The notes beneath the pieces were generated by a model. That model saw nothing but the letters and a program-made list of their open reading frames with translations, searched no databases and was not told where the DNA came from. Of a stretch of 64,000 nt of DNA, positions 29,344-39,128 are shown piece after piece (the first letter of the stretch is position 1; the number at the start of each line of letters is the position of its first letter). The stretch spans positions 62,001 through 126,000 of the forward strand of contig NZ_JAPWHW010000010.1 in NCBI RefSeq assembly GCF_028369135.1, written 5' to 3'. The position numbers and the translations under genes are program-made. The DNA comes from Roseovarius sp. ZX-A-9 (lineage in GTDB: Bacteria; Pseudomonadota; Alphaproteobacteria; Rhodobacterales; Rhodobacteraceae).

Positions 29344-29455
29344 TTTGCGCCTCGTGCGAATGGGGGGTGGAGGCCGGGGCCTTGGTCGCGATATACATGT
29401 TCAGGGTTAGCTGGCACCGTCAAGAGGCGCAAACAGCGGTAGGGATGAATTAGAG

Positions 29456-30886
29456 ATGGCACAGGGTTTTTTTGGAGGGATAATCGCCGGCACGGTGGTG
29501 GCGGCTCTGGGGCTGGGAACTGCATCCGTGCTGACCGGGAAGCCGCAACGCGCGGCGCCCGAGGCGGCGGTACTCCCCGAGGCGGCAGCACTCGAGGTGC
29601 CCGCAGGATCACAGTTCAACCAGGGGAGAGAGGACGAACCAGTGGCGTTGACCTCGCAGCCTGATGCGGTGCCACGAGTCGAAGGCGCCCCGGAGGTGAG
29701 CAACTCGGTGCCCGACGATCTGAGCGAGATCAAGGATGAGGACATGCAGCCCGCCGCGGTCCCGCAGACCGGCACCGCGCAGGCCAACCTGAGCGCGCCG
29801 CAGGTCGCGACAGGTGGCAGCGCCGTGGAATTTGGCGAGGACGCGGCCGTGCAACCCAGCCCGCAAGCCGCGGCGCCTGATGCACCGGAGGGCGGCGACG
29901 ACTCGATGTCGATTTCGGTCGATCCGGCCCAGCCGATGCAGCCCACGGTGGATGTGGACCCCGCCGCCTTCCCCGAAATGGAACCTGACGCGCCCGGCGC
30001 TGATGCCGCGCCCGATATCCGGGCTCAAGTGCCCACGCCCGACGCGGAAGCCGCGACCGAAGCTCCGGCCGATGCGATTGCTGCGGTGCCATCGAAGACC
30101 ATCGGCGATCTTGCCGAGGATGTGGCCACCAACCGCCTGCCATCCGTTACTGACACTACTGGGGCTGCCGAAACGCCTGCCGAGGAGCGCGATGCGTCCG
30201 AAAAGGCGCTACCGGCCATAGAAGCCAACGCCGTGCCGTTTCAAAACCCCGAGGGAAAGCCGCTGATGGCCATCGTGCTGATCGACGACGGCACCAGCCC
30301 CATCGGGTTGCCCGCCTTGTCGAGCTTTCCCTATCCGTTGAGTTTTGCCGTCGATCCCACCTGGGACGGCGCGGCAGAAGCGATGCGGCGGTACCGCGAT
30401 GCGGGTTTCGAAGTGCTGGTGATGGTGGATTTGCCAGAGGGCGCCCAGGCGAGCGACACTGAAATTGCCATGCAAATGGTGCTGAACGCCGTGCCCGAGG
30501 CGGTCGCGGTGCTGGAAGGCACGGGCACCGGCCTGCAGTCCGGGCGCGCCGCCGCCGAGCAGCTCGCCCCGATCCTGTTGGAGAGCGGTCACGGGCTGGT
30601 TCTGTTTCCCAATGGGCTGGATACCGCGCGCAAGCTGATCTCGCGCGAAGGCGTGCCAACCGGCAGCGTGTTCCGCGATTTCGACGCCAAGGGACAGAAC
30701 GCTACCGTGATCCGGCGCTTTCTGGATCAGGCGGCGTTCAAGGCCGGGCGTGGACAGGGGGAAGTGATCATGCTGGGCCGGCTGCGCGCCGACACGATCA
30801 GCGCGCTGTTGCTCTGGGGGCTGCAGGATCGCGCCAGCAGCGTCGCGATTGCGCCGATTTCTGCAGTGCTGACAGAGCAGCGCTGA
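29456..30886 (+). CDS. divergent polysaccharide deacetylase family protein (YibQ-like)
   Basis: 476 residues: an N-terminal membrane anchor (about 5-27, GFFGGIIAGTVVAALGLGTA), a long Ala/Pro/Glu/Asp-rich linker (about 30-255), and a C-terminal divergent polysaccharide deacetylase domain (MAIVLIDDGTSP, FAVDPTWDGA, VMVDLPEG, SGHGLVLFPNGLDT, AIAPISAVL). The domain is exported to the periplasm; the family's role is not settled. It lies in the middle of the trp genes on the opposite strand and converges on rluE with 3 bp between stops. Confidence 0.8.
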   Translation: MAQGFFGGIIAGTVVAALGLGTASVLTGKPQRAAPEAAVLPEAAALEVPAGSQFNQGREDEPVALTSQPDAVPRVEGAPEVSNSVPDDLSEIKDEDMQPAAVPQTGTAQANLSAPQVATGGSAVEFGEDAAVQPSPQAAAPDAPEGGDDSMSISVDPAQPMQPTVDVDPAAFPEMEPDAPGADAAPDIRAQVPTPDAEAATEAPADAIAAVPSKTIGDLAEDVATNRLPSVTDTTGAAETPAEERDASEKALPAIEANAVPFQNPEGKPLMAIVLIDDGTSPIGLPALSSFPYPLSFAVDPTWDGAAEAMRRYRDAGFEVLVMVDLPEGAQASDTEIAMQMVLNAVPEAVAVLEGTGTGLQSGRAAAEQLAPILLESGHGLVLFPNGLDTARKLISREGVPTGSVFRDFDAKGQNATVIRRFLDQAAFKAGRGQGEVIMLGRLRADTISALLLWGLQDRASSVAIAPISAVLTEQR

Positions 30887-30889
30887 AGC

Positions 30890-31435
30890 TCAGCCATCAC
30901 GCCATGCGCCCTGTGCGATCCCGTCCAGCGCCCAATCGCCGATCCGCCAGCGAACGAGGCGCAGTGTCGGGTGGCCGACATGCGCGGTCATGCGTCGCAC
31001 TTGGCGGTTTCGGCCTTCGGTGATGGTGATCTCCAGCCAGCTGTCGGGCACGGATTTGCGGTAACGCACGGGCGGATCGCGCGGCCATAGATCGGGCGGC
31101 GCGATGCGGCGCACCCCGGCAGGGCGGGTCGGTCCGTCCTTTAGCATGACGCCAGATGCGAGCGCGTCCAGCGCGGCCTCATCGGGCAGGCCTTCGACCT
31201 GGACCAGATATGTCTTGGGCTGTTTGAAACGTGGATCGGCGATGCGCGCTTGCAGCTTGCCGTCATCGGTCAGGATCAGCAGGCCTTCGCTGTCGCGATC
31301 CAGACGCCCGGCAGGATAGACGCCGGGCAAATCGATATAGTCCGATAGGGTCGCGCGCGGGCTGCCCTGAGTGCCCTTGTCGGTGAATTGCGACAGCACG
31401 CCATGGGGTTTGTTGAAGAGGATGAGGCGGGTCAT
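30890..31435 (-). CDS. rluE: 23S rRNA pseudouridine synthase (RluE type)
   Basis: 181 residues of the RsuA family without an S4 domain, as in RluE. The catalytic Asp is in [19 protein letters not shown], with the nearby [11 protein letters not shown] and the C-terminal [20 protein letters not shown]. RluE modifies U2457 of 23S rRNA; the exact target is inferred. The start is ATG 31435; upstream in-frame codons to 31534 run through the palindrome and trpE end and are not likely. Confidence 0.85.
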   Translation of the reverse strand: MTRLILFNKPHGVLSQFTDKGTQGSPRATLSDYIDLPGVYPAGRLDRDSEGLLILTDDGKLQARIADPRFKQPKTYLVQVEGLPDEAALDALASGVMLKDGPTRPAGVRRIAPPDLWPRDPPVRYRKSVPDSWLEITITEGRNRQVRRMTAHVGHPTLRLVRWRIGDWALDGIAQGAWRDG

Positions 31436-31472
31436 CTGCGCAGTCTGTCCTGAAATCAGAAAATTTTTGACA

Positions 31473-31494
31473 CAGATTTTTCGCGAAAAATCTG
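31473..31494. terminator. 22-bp perfect palindrome after trpE, possible terminator
   Basis: CAGATTTTTCG and its exact complement meet without spacer, 5 bp after the trpE stop. The transcript would form a stem of A/U pairs closed by CGCG, with no long U-run after it, so it is a weak terminator or a protein site between trpE and rluE. Confidence 0.45.
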
Positions 31495-31499
31495 GCGCG

Positions 31500-33011
31500 T
31501 CAGGTATTGCCGTCGCCGGTGAACCGGGCGGCATCCGCTGCGGCCCTGCGGATCGCGTTCGATTTGTGCACCGTTTCCATGTATTCGGATTCGGGGTCGC
31601 TGTCGTAGACGATGCCGCCGCCGGCCTGAATGTAGAGTTTTTGGTTCTTCACCACAGCCGTGCGCAGGGCAATGCAGACATCCATGTCGCCGCCCGCGCT
31701 GAAATAGCCGACACCGCCACCATAGACGCCACGCTTTTCCGGCTCCAACTCGTCGATGATCTCCATCGCGCGGACCTTGGGCGCACCGCTGACCGTGCCA
31801 GCAGGCAGCCCGGCCAGCAGCGCTGACAGCGCGTCTTGATCCTCGGCCAACTCGCCCACCACGTTGCTGACGATATGCATGACGTGGCTGTAACGCTCGA
31901 TGATGAATTTTTCCGTCGGGCGCACCGTGCCGATTTTCGACACCTTGCCGGTGTCATTACGCCCCAGATCGAGCAGCATCAGGTGCTCGGCCAGTTCCTT
32001 GGGGTCGGCCATCAGATCGGCCTCGTTGGCGCGATCCTCTTCCGGGGTCGCCCCGCGCGGACGCGTGCCCGCGATCGGGCGGATTGTAACTTCGTTGCCA
32101 AAGACCCGTACGAGGATTTCGGGGCTGGCGCCCACCACCTGGAAGCCGCCGAAATTGAAATAGAACATGAAGGGCGACGGATTCGTGCGCCGCAAACTGC
32201 GATAAAGCGCAAAGGGGGGCTGCGTGAACGGCTGGGTCCAGCGCTGCGAGGGCACCACCTGGAAAATGTCGCCTGCGCGGATGTATTCCTTGGCCTTCTC
32301 CACCGCGTCCTTGTAGGCGGCTCGGGTGAAGTTCGACACGGGCGGCGCATCCTCGTGCGCCTCGCCCATTTCGCGGCTGGCGCGGGGCAGGGTGCGTTCC
32401 AGATCGCGTACGGCATCCATGACCCGTTCAGCGGCCTGCGCGTAAGCGGCGCGCGCGGATTGTCCGTTGCCTGTCCAGGCCGGGGCCACAACGATCACCT
32501 CGCCCTTGACCCCGTCCAGCACCGCAATGACCGACGGGCGCAGCATCACCGCGTCCGGCAGGCCCAGCGGGTCGGGATTGACGTTCGGCAGGTGTTCGAC
32601 CAGCCGGATCATGTCATAGCCAAGATAGCCAAAAAGGCCGGCACTGGCGGCTGGCAGGCCTTCGGGCAGGTCGATGCGGCTCTCTGCGATCAGGGCGCGG
32701 AGATTGGCCAGTGGATCACCGTCCTGGACCTCGAAGGCTTCGCCGTCGAAACGGGCGTGCCGGTTGATCTGGCTGGTGGTGCCGTGGCACTTCCAGACCA
32801 GATCGGGTTTCATCCCGATGATCGAGTAGCGTCCGCGCACTTCGCCACCGGTGACGGATTCGAGCATGAAGGCGTCTGGTGCGGCGCCTGTCAGCTTGAG
32901 CATCAGGGACACCGGCGTATCGAGATCGGCGGCAAGGCGGGCATAGACCACCTGCGCCTCTCCGGCGTCAAAGCGCGGGGCAAACGCGTCGAATGCGGGG
33001 GTCAGTTCCAT
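31500..33011 (-). CDS. trpE: anthranilate synthase component I
   Basis: 503 residues. Chorismate-binding domain motifs: [43 protein letters not shown]. The N-terminal MLESVTGGE is where tryptophan feedback inhibition acts in this family. It forms a complex with TrpG. It begins 12 bp after ppiD, so the two are probably co-transcribed; in many Rhodobacterales ppiD precedes trpE in the same way. Confidence 0.96.
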   Translation of the reverse strand: MELTPAFDAFAPRFDAGEAQVVYARLAADLDTPVSLMLKLTGAAPDAFMLESVTGGEVRGRYSIIGMKPDLVWKCHGTTSQINRHARFDGEAFEVQDGDPLANLRALIAESRIDLPEGLPAASAGLFGYLGYDMIRLVEHLPNVNPDPLGLPDAVMLRPSVIAVLDGVKGEVIVVAPAWTGNGQSARAAYAQAAERVMDAVRDLERTLPRASREMGEAHEDAPPVSNFTRAAYKDAVEKAKEYIRAGDIFQVVPSQRWTQPFTQPPFALYRSLRRTNPSPFMFYFNFGGFQVVGASPEILVRVFGNEVTIRPIAGTRPRGATPEEDRANEADLMADPKELAEHLMLLDLGRNDTGKVSKIGTVRPTEKFIIERYSHVMHIVSNVVGELAEDQDALSALLAGLPAGTVSGAPKVRAMEIIDELEPEKRGVYGGGVGYFSAGGDMDVCIALRTAVVKNQKLYIQAGGGIVYDSDPESEYMETVHKSNAIRRAAADAARFTGDGNT

Positions 33012-33023
33012 CCCGTGTGTGCC

Positions 33024-34865
33024 TTACTGAAAGTTCGCGTGCACGGCGTTCAGCGCCTGCTGATCCAGCGTGATCCCCGCGCGATTGCGAATATCGTTGG
33101 CGACCACCTGATAGAGGTCCTGGGCGATGTCGTTGGCAGCCTGATCGGTCAGGCCCCTGCGCAGCTGTGCCAGCTCGGGATCGTCGTCGTTGGGCGGCGC
33201 GACCCGGTCGAGACGCAGCACGAACAGGCGCTCGTTGCCGTCGACCAGTGTGACATCGCCTTCGTTCATTCCGAAAACGGTTTCGATGAATTCGGGTGGC
33301 GTGCCCGGCTGGAAGCCACGGCGCGTAAGGCCGGTCACGGCCTCGCCGTCTAGGTCTGCATCTGGAAAACTGTCCCCATTTTCCAGCGCCGTCACCTGGT
33401 CTGCAACCTGGGCGCGCAGCGCGTCGGTAACCGATTGCGACACCCACGCCTCGCGCACTGCTTCGCGCACCTCTTCGAGTGGCATGATCTCGGGTTCGGT
33501 GATCTCGTCGAGGCGCATGGCAAAGATCGAGCCGTCTTCCAGAGTGGCAACCGAAGGATAGTCCGTCGCGGTGATCGCGGCGGCGGCCCGGCGAAATTCG
33601 GGATAGGCGCCGATGCCTTCCACGACACCGTCATGCCATTCGATCTGGCCCAGTTCGAGATTGGTCTCGCTCGCGACATCCTCCAGCGTGGCGCCGCCTG
33701 CGAGCAGGTCGTCGACCGAGTCGATCTGGGCGTCGATCACGCGGCGGGCACGGTCAGCAGCGAGCATGTCGCGCAATTCCGGCTCGGCCTCTTCAAAAGT
33801 GGTCTTGCTTGCCTGCAGGACAGCGTTCACGCGGAAAAGGGCAGGGCCGATGGGGCTGTCCAGCGGCCCGACGATGTCACCGGCATCGGCGGCGAAAACG
33901 TCTTCGCCGGCGCCTTCCAGATCGCCCTTTGACACATCGCCCATGTCGACGTCACTCAGTTCCAGACCGCGCTCCAGCACGAAATCCTCAAAGCTGCGGG
34001 TTCCGGCGTCGATTTCGGCCTTGGCGGCAGCGGCGGCGGCGCGGTCGGGGAAGGCGAGCCGTTCGACCAAGCGGTGTTCGGGGCGGTCGAATTCAGCCAG
34101 CCGCGCCTGATATGCCTCGCGCAGGGCGGCCTCGTCTACTTCGACCTCGTCGATGATCATCTCGGGCGTGAGCCAAGCATAGGTGATCTTGCGGGTTTCG
34201 GGCGTCGTGAAGTCAGGCAGATGTGCCTGGTGAAAGCTGCGCAGGTCCTCTTCGGTCGGCTCGGGCAGGCCGGTGGCCAGATCGCCGCGCGACAGCGTCG
34301 CCAGCGTGACATCACGCACTTCGCCTACATAGGTAAGCAGCGTGTCGGTATAAGCGAGCGGGACGCTGACGCCCGAAATGATCGCCCCCTGCAGCAATGT
34401 GCGGGCGGCTTCGGTGCGCACATCCTCTTCAAAGACGGCTTCGCTCAGCCCGGCCTGATCGAGCGCAAAGGAATAGGCTTCTCGGTCAAATTCACCGTTA
34501 ACGCCCCGAAAACCCGGAATATCCAGGATCTGATCACGCAGATTCTCGTCACCGATGGACAGACCCAGCTGTGCGGTTTCGTGGTCGAGCGCGGCCTCGG
34601 CAACCAGACGTGACAGCACCTGTGTGTCAAGCCCCACGGCCTGCGCCTGCGCGAATGATACCGGCTCGCCGCGATCTGCTTCGAGGGCGCGGATTTCGGC
34701 CTGCAGCGCGCGGGCATATTTGTTGAGGTCGATTTCGGTGTCGCCGACCGAGCCGACACTGTGAATGTTGCCCGAAAGGTTGGTGACACCAAAGCCGCCG
34801 AGGCCGAGGATCAGCAGGGCCATCAGGACCCACATCGCGGATTTGGAAACGTTATTGCCTTTCAT
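33024..34865 (-). CDS. periplasmic folding chaperone PpiD-like (SurA_N / rotamase)
   Basis: 613 residues: a short cytoplasmic N-terminus, one membrane helix (about 12-32, MWVLMALLILGLGGFGVTNL), a SurA_N-like chaperone region (about 40-180) and parvulin-type rotamase modules (about 220-360 and later). It assists folding of secreted and outer-membrane proteins at the inner membrane. ATG 34865. The key catalytic residues of active parvulins are not obvious, as in PpiD. Confidence 0.87.
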   Translation of the reverse strand: MKGNNVSKSAMWVLMALLILGLGGFGVTNLSGNIHSVGSVGDTEIDLNKYARALQAEIRALEADRGEPVSFAQAQAVGLDTQVLSRLVAEAALDHETAQLGLSIGDENLRDQILDIPGFRGVNGEFDREAYSFALDQAGLSEAVFEEDVRTEAARTLLQGAIISGVSVPLAYTDTLLTYVGEVRDVTLATLSRGDLATGLPEPTEEDLRSFHQAHLPDFTTPETRKITYAWLTPEMIIDEVEVDEAALREAYQARLAEFDRPEHRLVERLAFPDRAAAAAAKAEIDAGTRSFEDFVLERGLELSDVDMGDVSKGDLEGAGEDVFAADAGDIVGPLDSPIGPALFRVNAVLQASKTTFEEAEPELRDMLAADRARRVIDAQIDSVDDLLAGGATLEDVASETNLELGQIEWHDGVVEGIGAYPEFRRAAAAITATDYPSVATLEDGSIFAMRLDEITEPEIMPLEEVREAVREAWVSQSVTDALRAQVADQVTALENGDSFPDADLDGEAVTGLTRRGFQPGTPPEFIETVFGMNEGDVTLVDGNERLFVLRLDRVAPPNDDDPELAQLRRGLTDQAANDIAQDLYQVVANDIRNRAGITLDQQALNAVHANFQ

Positions 34866-34931
34866 CGGGCCCTCTTTGGTGTGCTTGGGTGCCTTGACTG
34901 TGCCTGCCGCAGTGGGCAGGTCCGGAACTGT

Positions 34932-36128
34932 CTACGCGTTGGTCCGGTCCGGGGCAAGGGGCCAGCCCAGGCCGGACAGCCGCCCGGCCAGAGCGCCGAT
35001 CCCGGCGCGGTCGACATTGGCAAACGCGATGCGGACCGTGCGCGCGCCCAAAGGGTCGCCCGCGGGTGTGAACATGGTGCCGGGCAACAGCAGAACGCCT
35101 GCCTCGCGCACCAGTTTCGGCGCCAGCGCGGCAGAGCTTTCTGCGAAGGGGTGCCGCAGGTAAGCGAAATAGGCACCGCATCCCATCAACTGCCAGCCTT
35201 CGGCCTCCAGTGCGGGCATGTTGTCCTCGATCGCGGCGCGCCTGTCGAGGATTTCGGCCCGCTCACCCGCCAGCCATTGCGTGAGGTTCTGCATGCCCCA
35301 GAGGGCGGCGATCTGGCCCAGCTGGTTCGGGCAGATGGTCACGGTGTCGAGAAATTTCTCTGCTTCCGCAAGGCGTTGCGGCGAAGCGACCATTGCGCCA
35401 ACCCGGTGGCCGGTCAGGCGGTAGGCCTTGGAGAACGAATAAAGCTGGATCAGCGTGTCGGCCCAATCGGGATCGGTCAGCAGATCGTGCGGTGCGCCAC
35501 TGCGCGCGTCGAAATCGCGGTAGGTCTCGTCCACGATCAGCGTGATGCCGCGCGCACGTGCCAGATCATAGAAGGCGCGCACGAGGTCTGCTGGGTATTC
35601 CACGCCGCCGGGATTGTTGGGCGTGACCAGAACAATCGCGCGGGTGCGCGGCGTGATGAGCGCGGCGGCCTCTTCGGGGTCGGGCAGCAATCCGGCGCGT
35701 GCGGGCAGCGGCAGCGTGCGCACGCCGTTCATGTCGAGCCACATTTTATGATTAAAGTACCAAGGAGTTGGCAGGATGACTTCATCCGCTTCTCCGCAAA
35801 GCGCGGCGATGGCGGCGCAGAACGCCTGGTTGCAGCCGGAAGTGATCGCGACGTTTTCGGGTGTCAACGAGCCGCCGTAAGCGGCGCTCCACTGGGTGGC
35901 GACTTCGCTGCGCAGGGTGGGCAGGCCGAGCACCGGGCCGTAGAGATGTGCCTGTGGCTCTGACAGCGCCGCATCGGCGATGGCCTGGCGCAGCGGCTCT
36001 GGCGGGGGATCGACGGGGGCGGCCTGGCTGACATTGATCAGCGGCCACTCGTCGGAGAATGTGACTCCGTCAAGCCAGCGGCGGGCTTCCATGACGGGTG
36101 GGAAAAAGGTGCTGGCGGTACGGGTCAT
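34932..36128 (-). CDS. pyridoxal-phosphate aminotransferase, class I/II
   Basis: 398 residues with fold-type I features: AITSGCNQAFCAAI, LVTPNNPGGVEYP, LIVDETYRDF, and the PLP lysine in YSFSKAYRLTGHRVGA. The substrate is not visible; it resembles aspartate/aromatic-type aminotransferases. It is 66 bp upstream of ppiD on the same strand. ATG 36128. Confidence 0.88.
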   Translation of the reverse strand: MTRTASTFFPPVMEARRWLDGVTFSDEWPLINVSQAAPVDPPPEPLRQAIADAALSEPQAHLYGPVLGLPTLRSEVATQWSAAYGGSLTPENVAITSGCNQAFCAAIAALCGEADEVILPTPWYFNHKMWLDMNGVRTLPLPARAGLLPDPEEAAALITPRTRAIVLVTPNNPGGVEYPADLVRAFYDLARARGITLIVDETYRDFDARSGAPHDLLTDPDWADTLIQLYSFSKAYRLTGHRVGAMVASPQRLAEAEKFLDTVTICPNQLGQIAALWGMQNLTQWLAGERAEILDRRAAIEDNMPALEAEGWQLMGCGAYFAYLRHPFAESSAALAPKLVREAGVLLLPGTMFTPAGDPLGARTVRIAFANVDRAGIGALAGRLSGLGWPLAPDRTNA

Positions 36129-36189
36129 GAGGGTCTCCGGCGGGGCGGCTCATCCGATCGGATGGGCATCTTCCCGGTGGTTTATCGGC

Positions 36190-36222
36190 GTCGGTATCGT
36201 GTCGGTATTGCGTCGGTACTGC
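36190..36222. repeat. three tandem 11-bp repeats
   Basis: GTCGGTATCGT, GTCGGTATTGC and GTCGGTACTGC lie head to tail between the gpt stop and the aminotransferase start. A fourth, decayed GTCGG copy follows. No function can be assigned. Confidence 0.6.
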
Positions 36223-36235
36223 AACGGTGTCGGGG

Positions 36236-36736
36236 TCAGGCGCCGCGATAGGGCTCGACATATTGCAGGGCCATGTCCCAGGGGAAGAAAATCCAGGTAT
36301 CCTGGCTGACCTCGGTCACGAAGGTCTGCACCTGGCTGCGCCCCTTGGGCTTGGCATAGACGGTGGCGACATGGGCTTTGGGCATATGCGCGCGCACCAC
36401 TTCGAGGGTGCGGCCGGTATCGACCAGATCATCGACGATCAGCACGCCGGTGCCATCGCCGATCACGTCCATGTCTGGGGATTTGATCACCCGAGGCTCG
36501 GACTGAGTCTGGTGGTTGTAGCTCTTGACGCTGATCGTATCGACGGTGCGGATGTCCAGCTCTCGCGCGACGATCATCGCGGGGGCCATGCCGCCACGGG
36601 TGATTGCCACAACCGCGCGCCAGGCGCCGTCGTCAGGCCCGTGCCCATCCAGCCGCCAAGCCAGAGCGCGCGCGTCGCGGTGCAGCTGGTCCCAGCTGAC
36701 GTGAAAGCCTTTTTCATGGGGAAGGGGATCAATCAT
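36236..36736 (-). CDS. gpt: xanthine-guanine phosphoribosyltransferase
   Basis: 166 residues, type I phosphoribosyltransferase fold with the PRPP loop [17 protein letters not shown], and [19 protein letters not shown] at the N-terminus. It salvages guanine and xanthine with PRPP. The short length and the C-terminus ending [13 protein letters not shown] fit the Gpt group. ATG 36736, 26 bp after the LysE-type gene. Confidence 0.88.
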   Translation of the reverse strand: MIDPLPHEKGFHVSWDQLHRDARALAWRLDGHGPDDGAWRAVVAITRGGMAPAMIVARELDIRTVDTISVKSYNHQTQSEPRVIKSPDMDVIGDGTGVLIVDDLVDTGRTLEVVRAHMPKAHVATVYAKPKGRSQVQTFVTEVSQDTWIFFPWDMALQYVEPYRGA

Positions 36737-36762
36737 CGTCGGCTATCCTTGTTGTTTTTGTC

Positions 36763-37359
36763 TCAGGTCACGATCCGCAGGGCCAGCGCCCCGAGCACGA
36801 GGGCGGCACCCTTGTCGAACCGGGTTTTCATGGCGATATAGGCCCGGCGCATCGGCGCGGTGGTCAGCACGAATGCCGCGAACCCATACCACAGAAGTTC
36901 GATGGTAAAGTGGTTTGCAATCAATTGCACCTTGGCGGTTACGGGCAGTCCGGCAGGGACCACCGTCGAGAAGATCGCGGCAACGAAAAAGACCAGCTTG
37001 GGATTGGCCATGTTGGTGATCAGGCCGAGGCGAAATCCGCGCCCGAAGCCGGGCGGGACGGTCTCGACAGGCCGGTCGGCATGGCGCCAGAGCGATACGG
37101 CCAGCCACAGCAGGTAGCCTGCGCCCAGGATTTTCAGCGCGACATAGGCCGCAGGCACGGCGAGAAAGACCACCTGCAAACCCAGCACTGCCAGTATTGA
37201 CCAGCAGACAGCAGCAATAGACAACCCCAGCCCGGTCAGCAGCGCGGCGCGGCGTCCGCCTGCGAATGCCGACCGGATCATGACGATGAAGGCGGGCCCC
37301 GGACTGGCCAGTGCGCCAAGAATGGCGAGGTTGAACAGCAGGACCGTTGCGACGTCCAT
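36763..37359 (-). CDS. LysE/RhtB family amino acid exporter
   Basis: 198 residues, six hydrophobic segments. Family signatures: ASPGPAFIVMIRSAFAGGRRAALLTGLG (positions 18-45) and LITNMANPKLVFFVAAIFSTVVP. It exports amino acids or homoserine-like metabolites; the substrate is unknown. It lies in a same-strand run with fabI upstream and gpt downstream. Confidence 0.9.
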   Translation of the reverse strand: MDVATVLLFNLAILGALASPGPAFIVMIRSAFAGGRRAALLTGLGLSIAAVCWSILAVLGLQVVFLAVPAAYVALKILGAGYLLWLAVSLWRHADRPVETVPPGFGRGFRLGLITNMANPKLVFFVAAIFSTVVPAGLPVTAKVQLIANHFTIELLWYGFAAFVLTTAPMRRAYIAMKTRFDKGAALVLGALALRIVT

Positions 37360-37382
37360 GCGGGGACTCCTGGTCTCTGCGC

Positions 37383-38192
37383 CTATTTGGTTGCGTCGAT
37401 ATCGGGGGCGTCCACGGCCTTCATCCCGACGACGTGATAGCCCGCATCAACATGCAGGTTTTCGCCGGTGACGCCGCTGCCCAGATCACTGAGCAGGTAG
37501 AGCGCGGATTTGCCCACATCGTCGATGGTCACGTTGCGGCGCAGGGGCGAGTTCAGCTCGTTCCATTTCAGGATATAGCGGAAATCGCCGATGCCGCTGG
37601 CGGCCAGCGTCTTGATCGGACCGGCGGAGATCGCATTGACGCGGATGCCGTCCTTGCCCAGATCCTCGGCGAGGTATTTCACCGATGCCTCAAGCGCGGC
37701 CTTGGCCACGCCCATGACATTATAGTGCGGCATGACCTGCTCGGCACCGTAATAGGTGAGGGTCAGCATCGAGCCGCCCTCTGTCATCAGTTTCTCGGCA
37801 CGTTGTGCGACGGCGGTGAAGCTGTAGCAGCTGACATCCATCGTCATCAGGAAATTGTCGCGGCTGGTGTCCACGTAGCGGCCGCGCAATTCGTTCTTGT
37901 CGGAAAAGCCGATCGCGTGCACCAGAAAGTCGATCTTGCCCCAGACCTTTTCGATCTCGGCAAAAGCCGCGTCGATCGAGGCCGGGTCGGATACGTTGCA
38001 ATCAAACAGTTGCGTGACGCCCAGTTGCGCCGCCAGCGGCTCTACCCGCTTCTTGAATGCGTCGCCCATGTAAGAGAATGCCATTTCGGCACCCGCATCG
38101 GCGCAGGCGCGGGCGATGCCCCAGGCGATTGATTTGTCATTGGCCAGGCCCATGATCAATCCGCGCTTGCCCGCCATCAGTTGATTTGACAT
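37383..38192 (-). CDS. fabI: enoyl-[acyl-carrier-protein] reductase (NADH)
   Basis: 269 residues of the short-chain dehydrogenase fold, FabI subtype. The cofactor segment is RGLIMGLANDKSIAWGIA; active-site Tyr147, Tyr157 and Lys164 are in TYYGAEQVMPHYNVMGVAK. It performs the last reduction of fatty acid elongation and is the triclosan/isoniazid-type target. ATG 38192, divergent from pdxH. Confidence 0.95.
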   Translation of the reverse strand: MSNQLMAGKRGLIMGLANDKSIAWGIARACADAGAEMAFSYMGDAFKKRVEPLAAQLGVTQLFDCNVSDPASIDAAFAEIEKVWGKIDFLVHAIGFSDKNELRGRYVDTSRDNFLMTMDVSCYSFTAVAQRAEKLMTEGGSMLTLTYYGAEQVMPHYNVMGVAKAALEASVKYLAEDLGKDGIRVNAISAGPIKTLAASGIGDFRYILKWNELNSPLRRNVTIDDVGKSALYLLSDLGSGVTGENLHVDAGYHVVGMKAVDAPDIDATK

Positions 38193-38401
38193 GTCCTGTC
38201 CCCGCCTCGAATTATTTCATTTTGTTCCTTTAGGCGATCACCGGGGGTGCATCAAGCCTCGCTCGCCTTTGTGATCAAGCCGGAGATGCGCGGAGGCATG
38301 CCTGTCGCGAATGTGTTATGATTTGCGCATTTCATGTTGCCCGGCTTCTCGATATGCGTTCGAACAGTCTGGAAGCTGGACCGTGGCCGGAGAGAGTGAA
38401 G

Positions 38402-39007
38402 ATGGTAAAACGAACAGGTATATTCGCTGGGGACGATCCGTTTGCGATCGCGCAGCGCTGGTTGACCGAGGCCGAGGCGAGTGAGCCGAATGACCCCAAC
38501 GCCATTGCGCTGGCGACTGTGGATTCGCGCGGGCTGCCCAATGTGCGCATGGTGCTGCTCAAGGAGATCAGACCGGGTGGCTTTGTCTTTTACACCAATT
38601 ATGAAAGCGCCAAGGGCAAGGAGCTGGCGGCGTCCGGGCAGGCCGCTTTCGTGATGCATTGGAAGTCGCTGCGCCGTCAGGTGCGGGTCCGCGGACAGGT
38701 GGTGCGGTTTGACGGACCAGAAGCGGATTCTTATTATGCGTCGCGCTCGCTCAAGTCGCGTTTGGGGGCCTGGGCCTCGCAGCAGTCGCGTCCCCTGAGT
38801 AGTAGAGCGGCGCTGATGGCGGAGGTGGCCAAAGTCTCGGCGCGGCACGGCACCAATCCGCCGCGCCCGCCGTTCTGGGGGGGATTCATGATCACGCCGG
38901 TCGAGATTGAATTTTGGGCCGATGGTGATTTTCGCCTGCATGACCGTTTTGTCTGGCGCCGCGAAGCTGCTGAAAAACCTTGGGAAATTGAGCGACTGCA
39001 ACCGTGA
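38402..39007 (+). CDS. pdxH: pyridoxamine 5'-phosphate oxidase
   Basis: 201 residues, FMN-dependent. Motifs: [18 protein letters not shown] core ([18 protein letters not shown]), [23 protein letters not shown], and the C-terminal [20 protein letters not shown]. It makes pyridoxal phosphate. The start ATG 38402 is preferred over the in-frame 38318 because family members begin near [11 protein letters not shown] and it follows CCGGAGAGAGTGAAG. Confidence 0.94.
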   Translation: MVKRTGIFAGDDPFAIAQRWLTEAEASEPNDPNAIALATVDSRGLPNVRMVLLKEIRPGGFVFYTNYESAKGKELAASGQAAFVMHWKSLRRQVRVRGQVVRFDGPEADSYYASRSLKSRLGAWASQQSRPLSSRAALMAEVAKVSARHGTNPPRPPFWGGFMITPVEIEFWADGDFRLHDRFVWRREAAEKPWEIERLQP

Positions 39008-39128
39008 CACTCACGTGACGTGGGTTGCAAATGTCTGAAATATAATCCGTTTTCTGCTTGCAAGTGACATGGGTTTCTACGAGGGTTGTAGTGGGGTGAG
39101 GCGGGACCTGAATAGGAGTTAAGGACTG

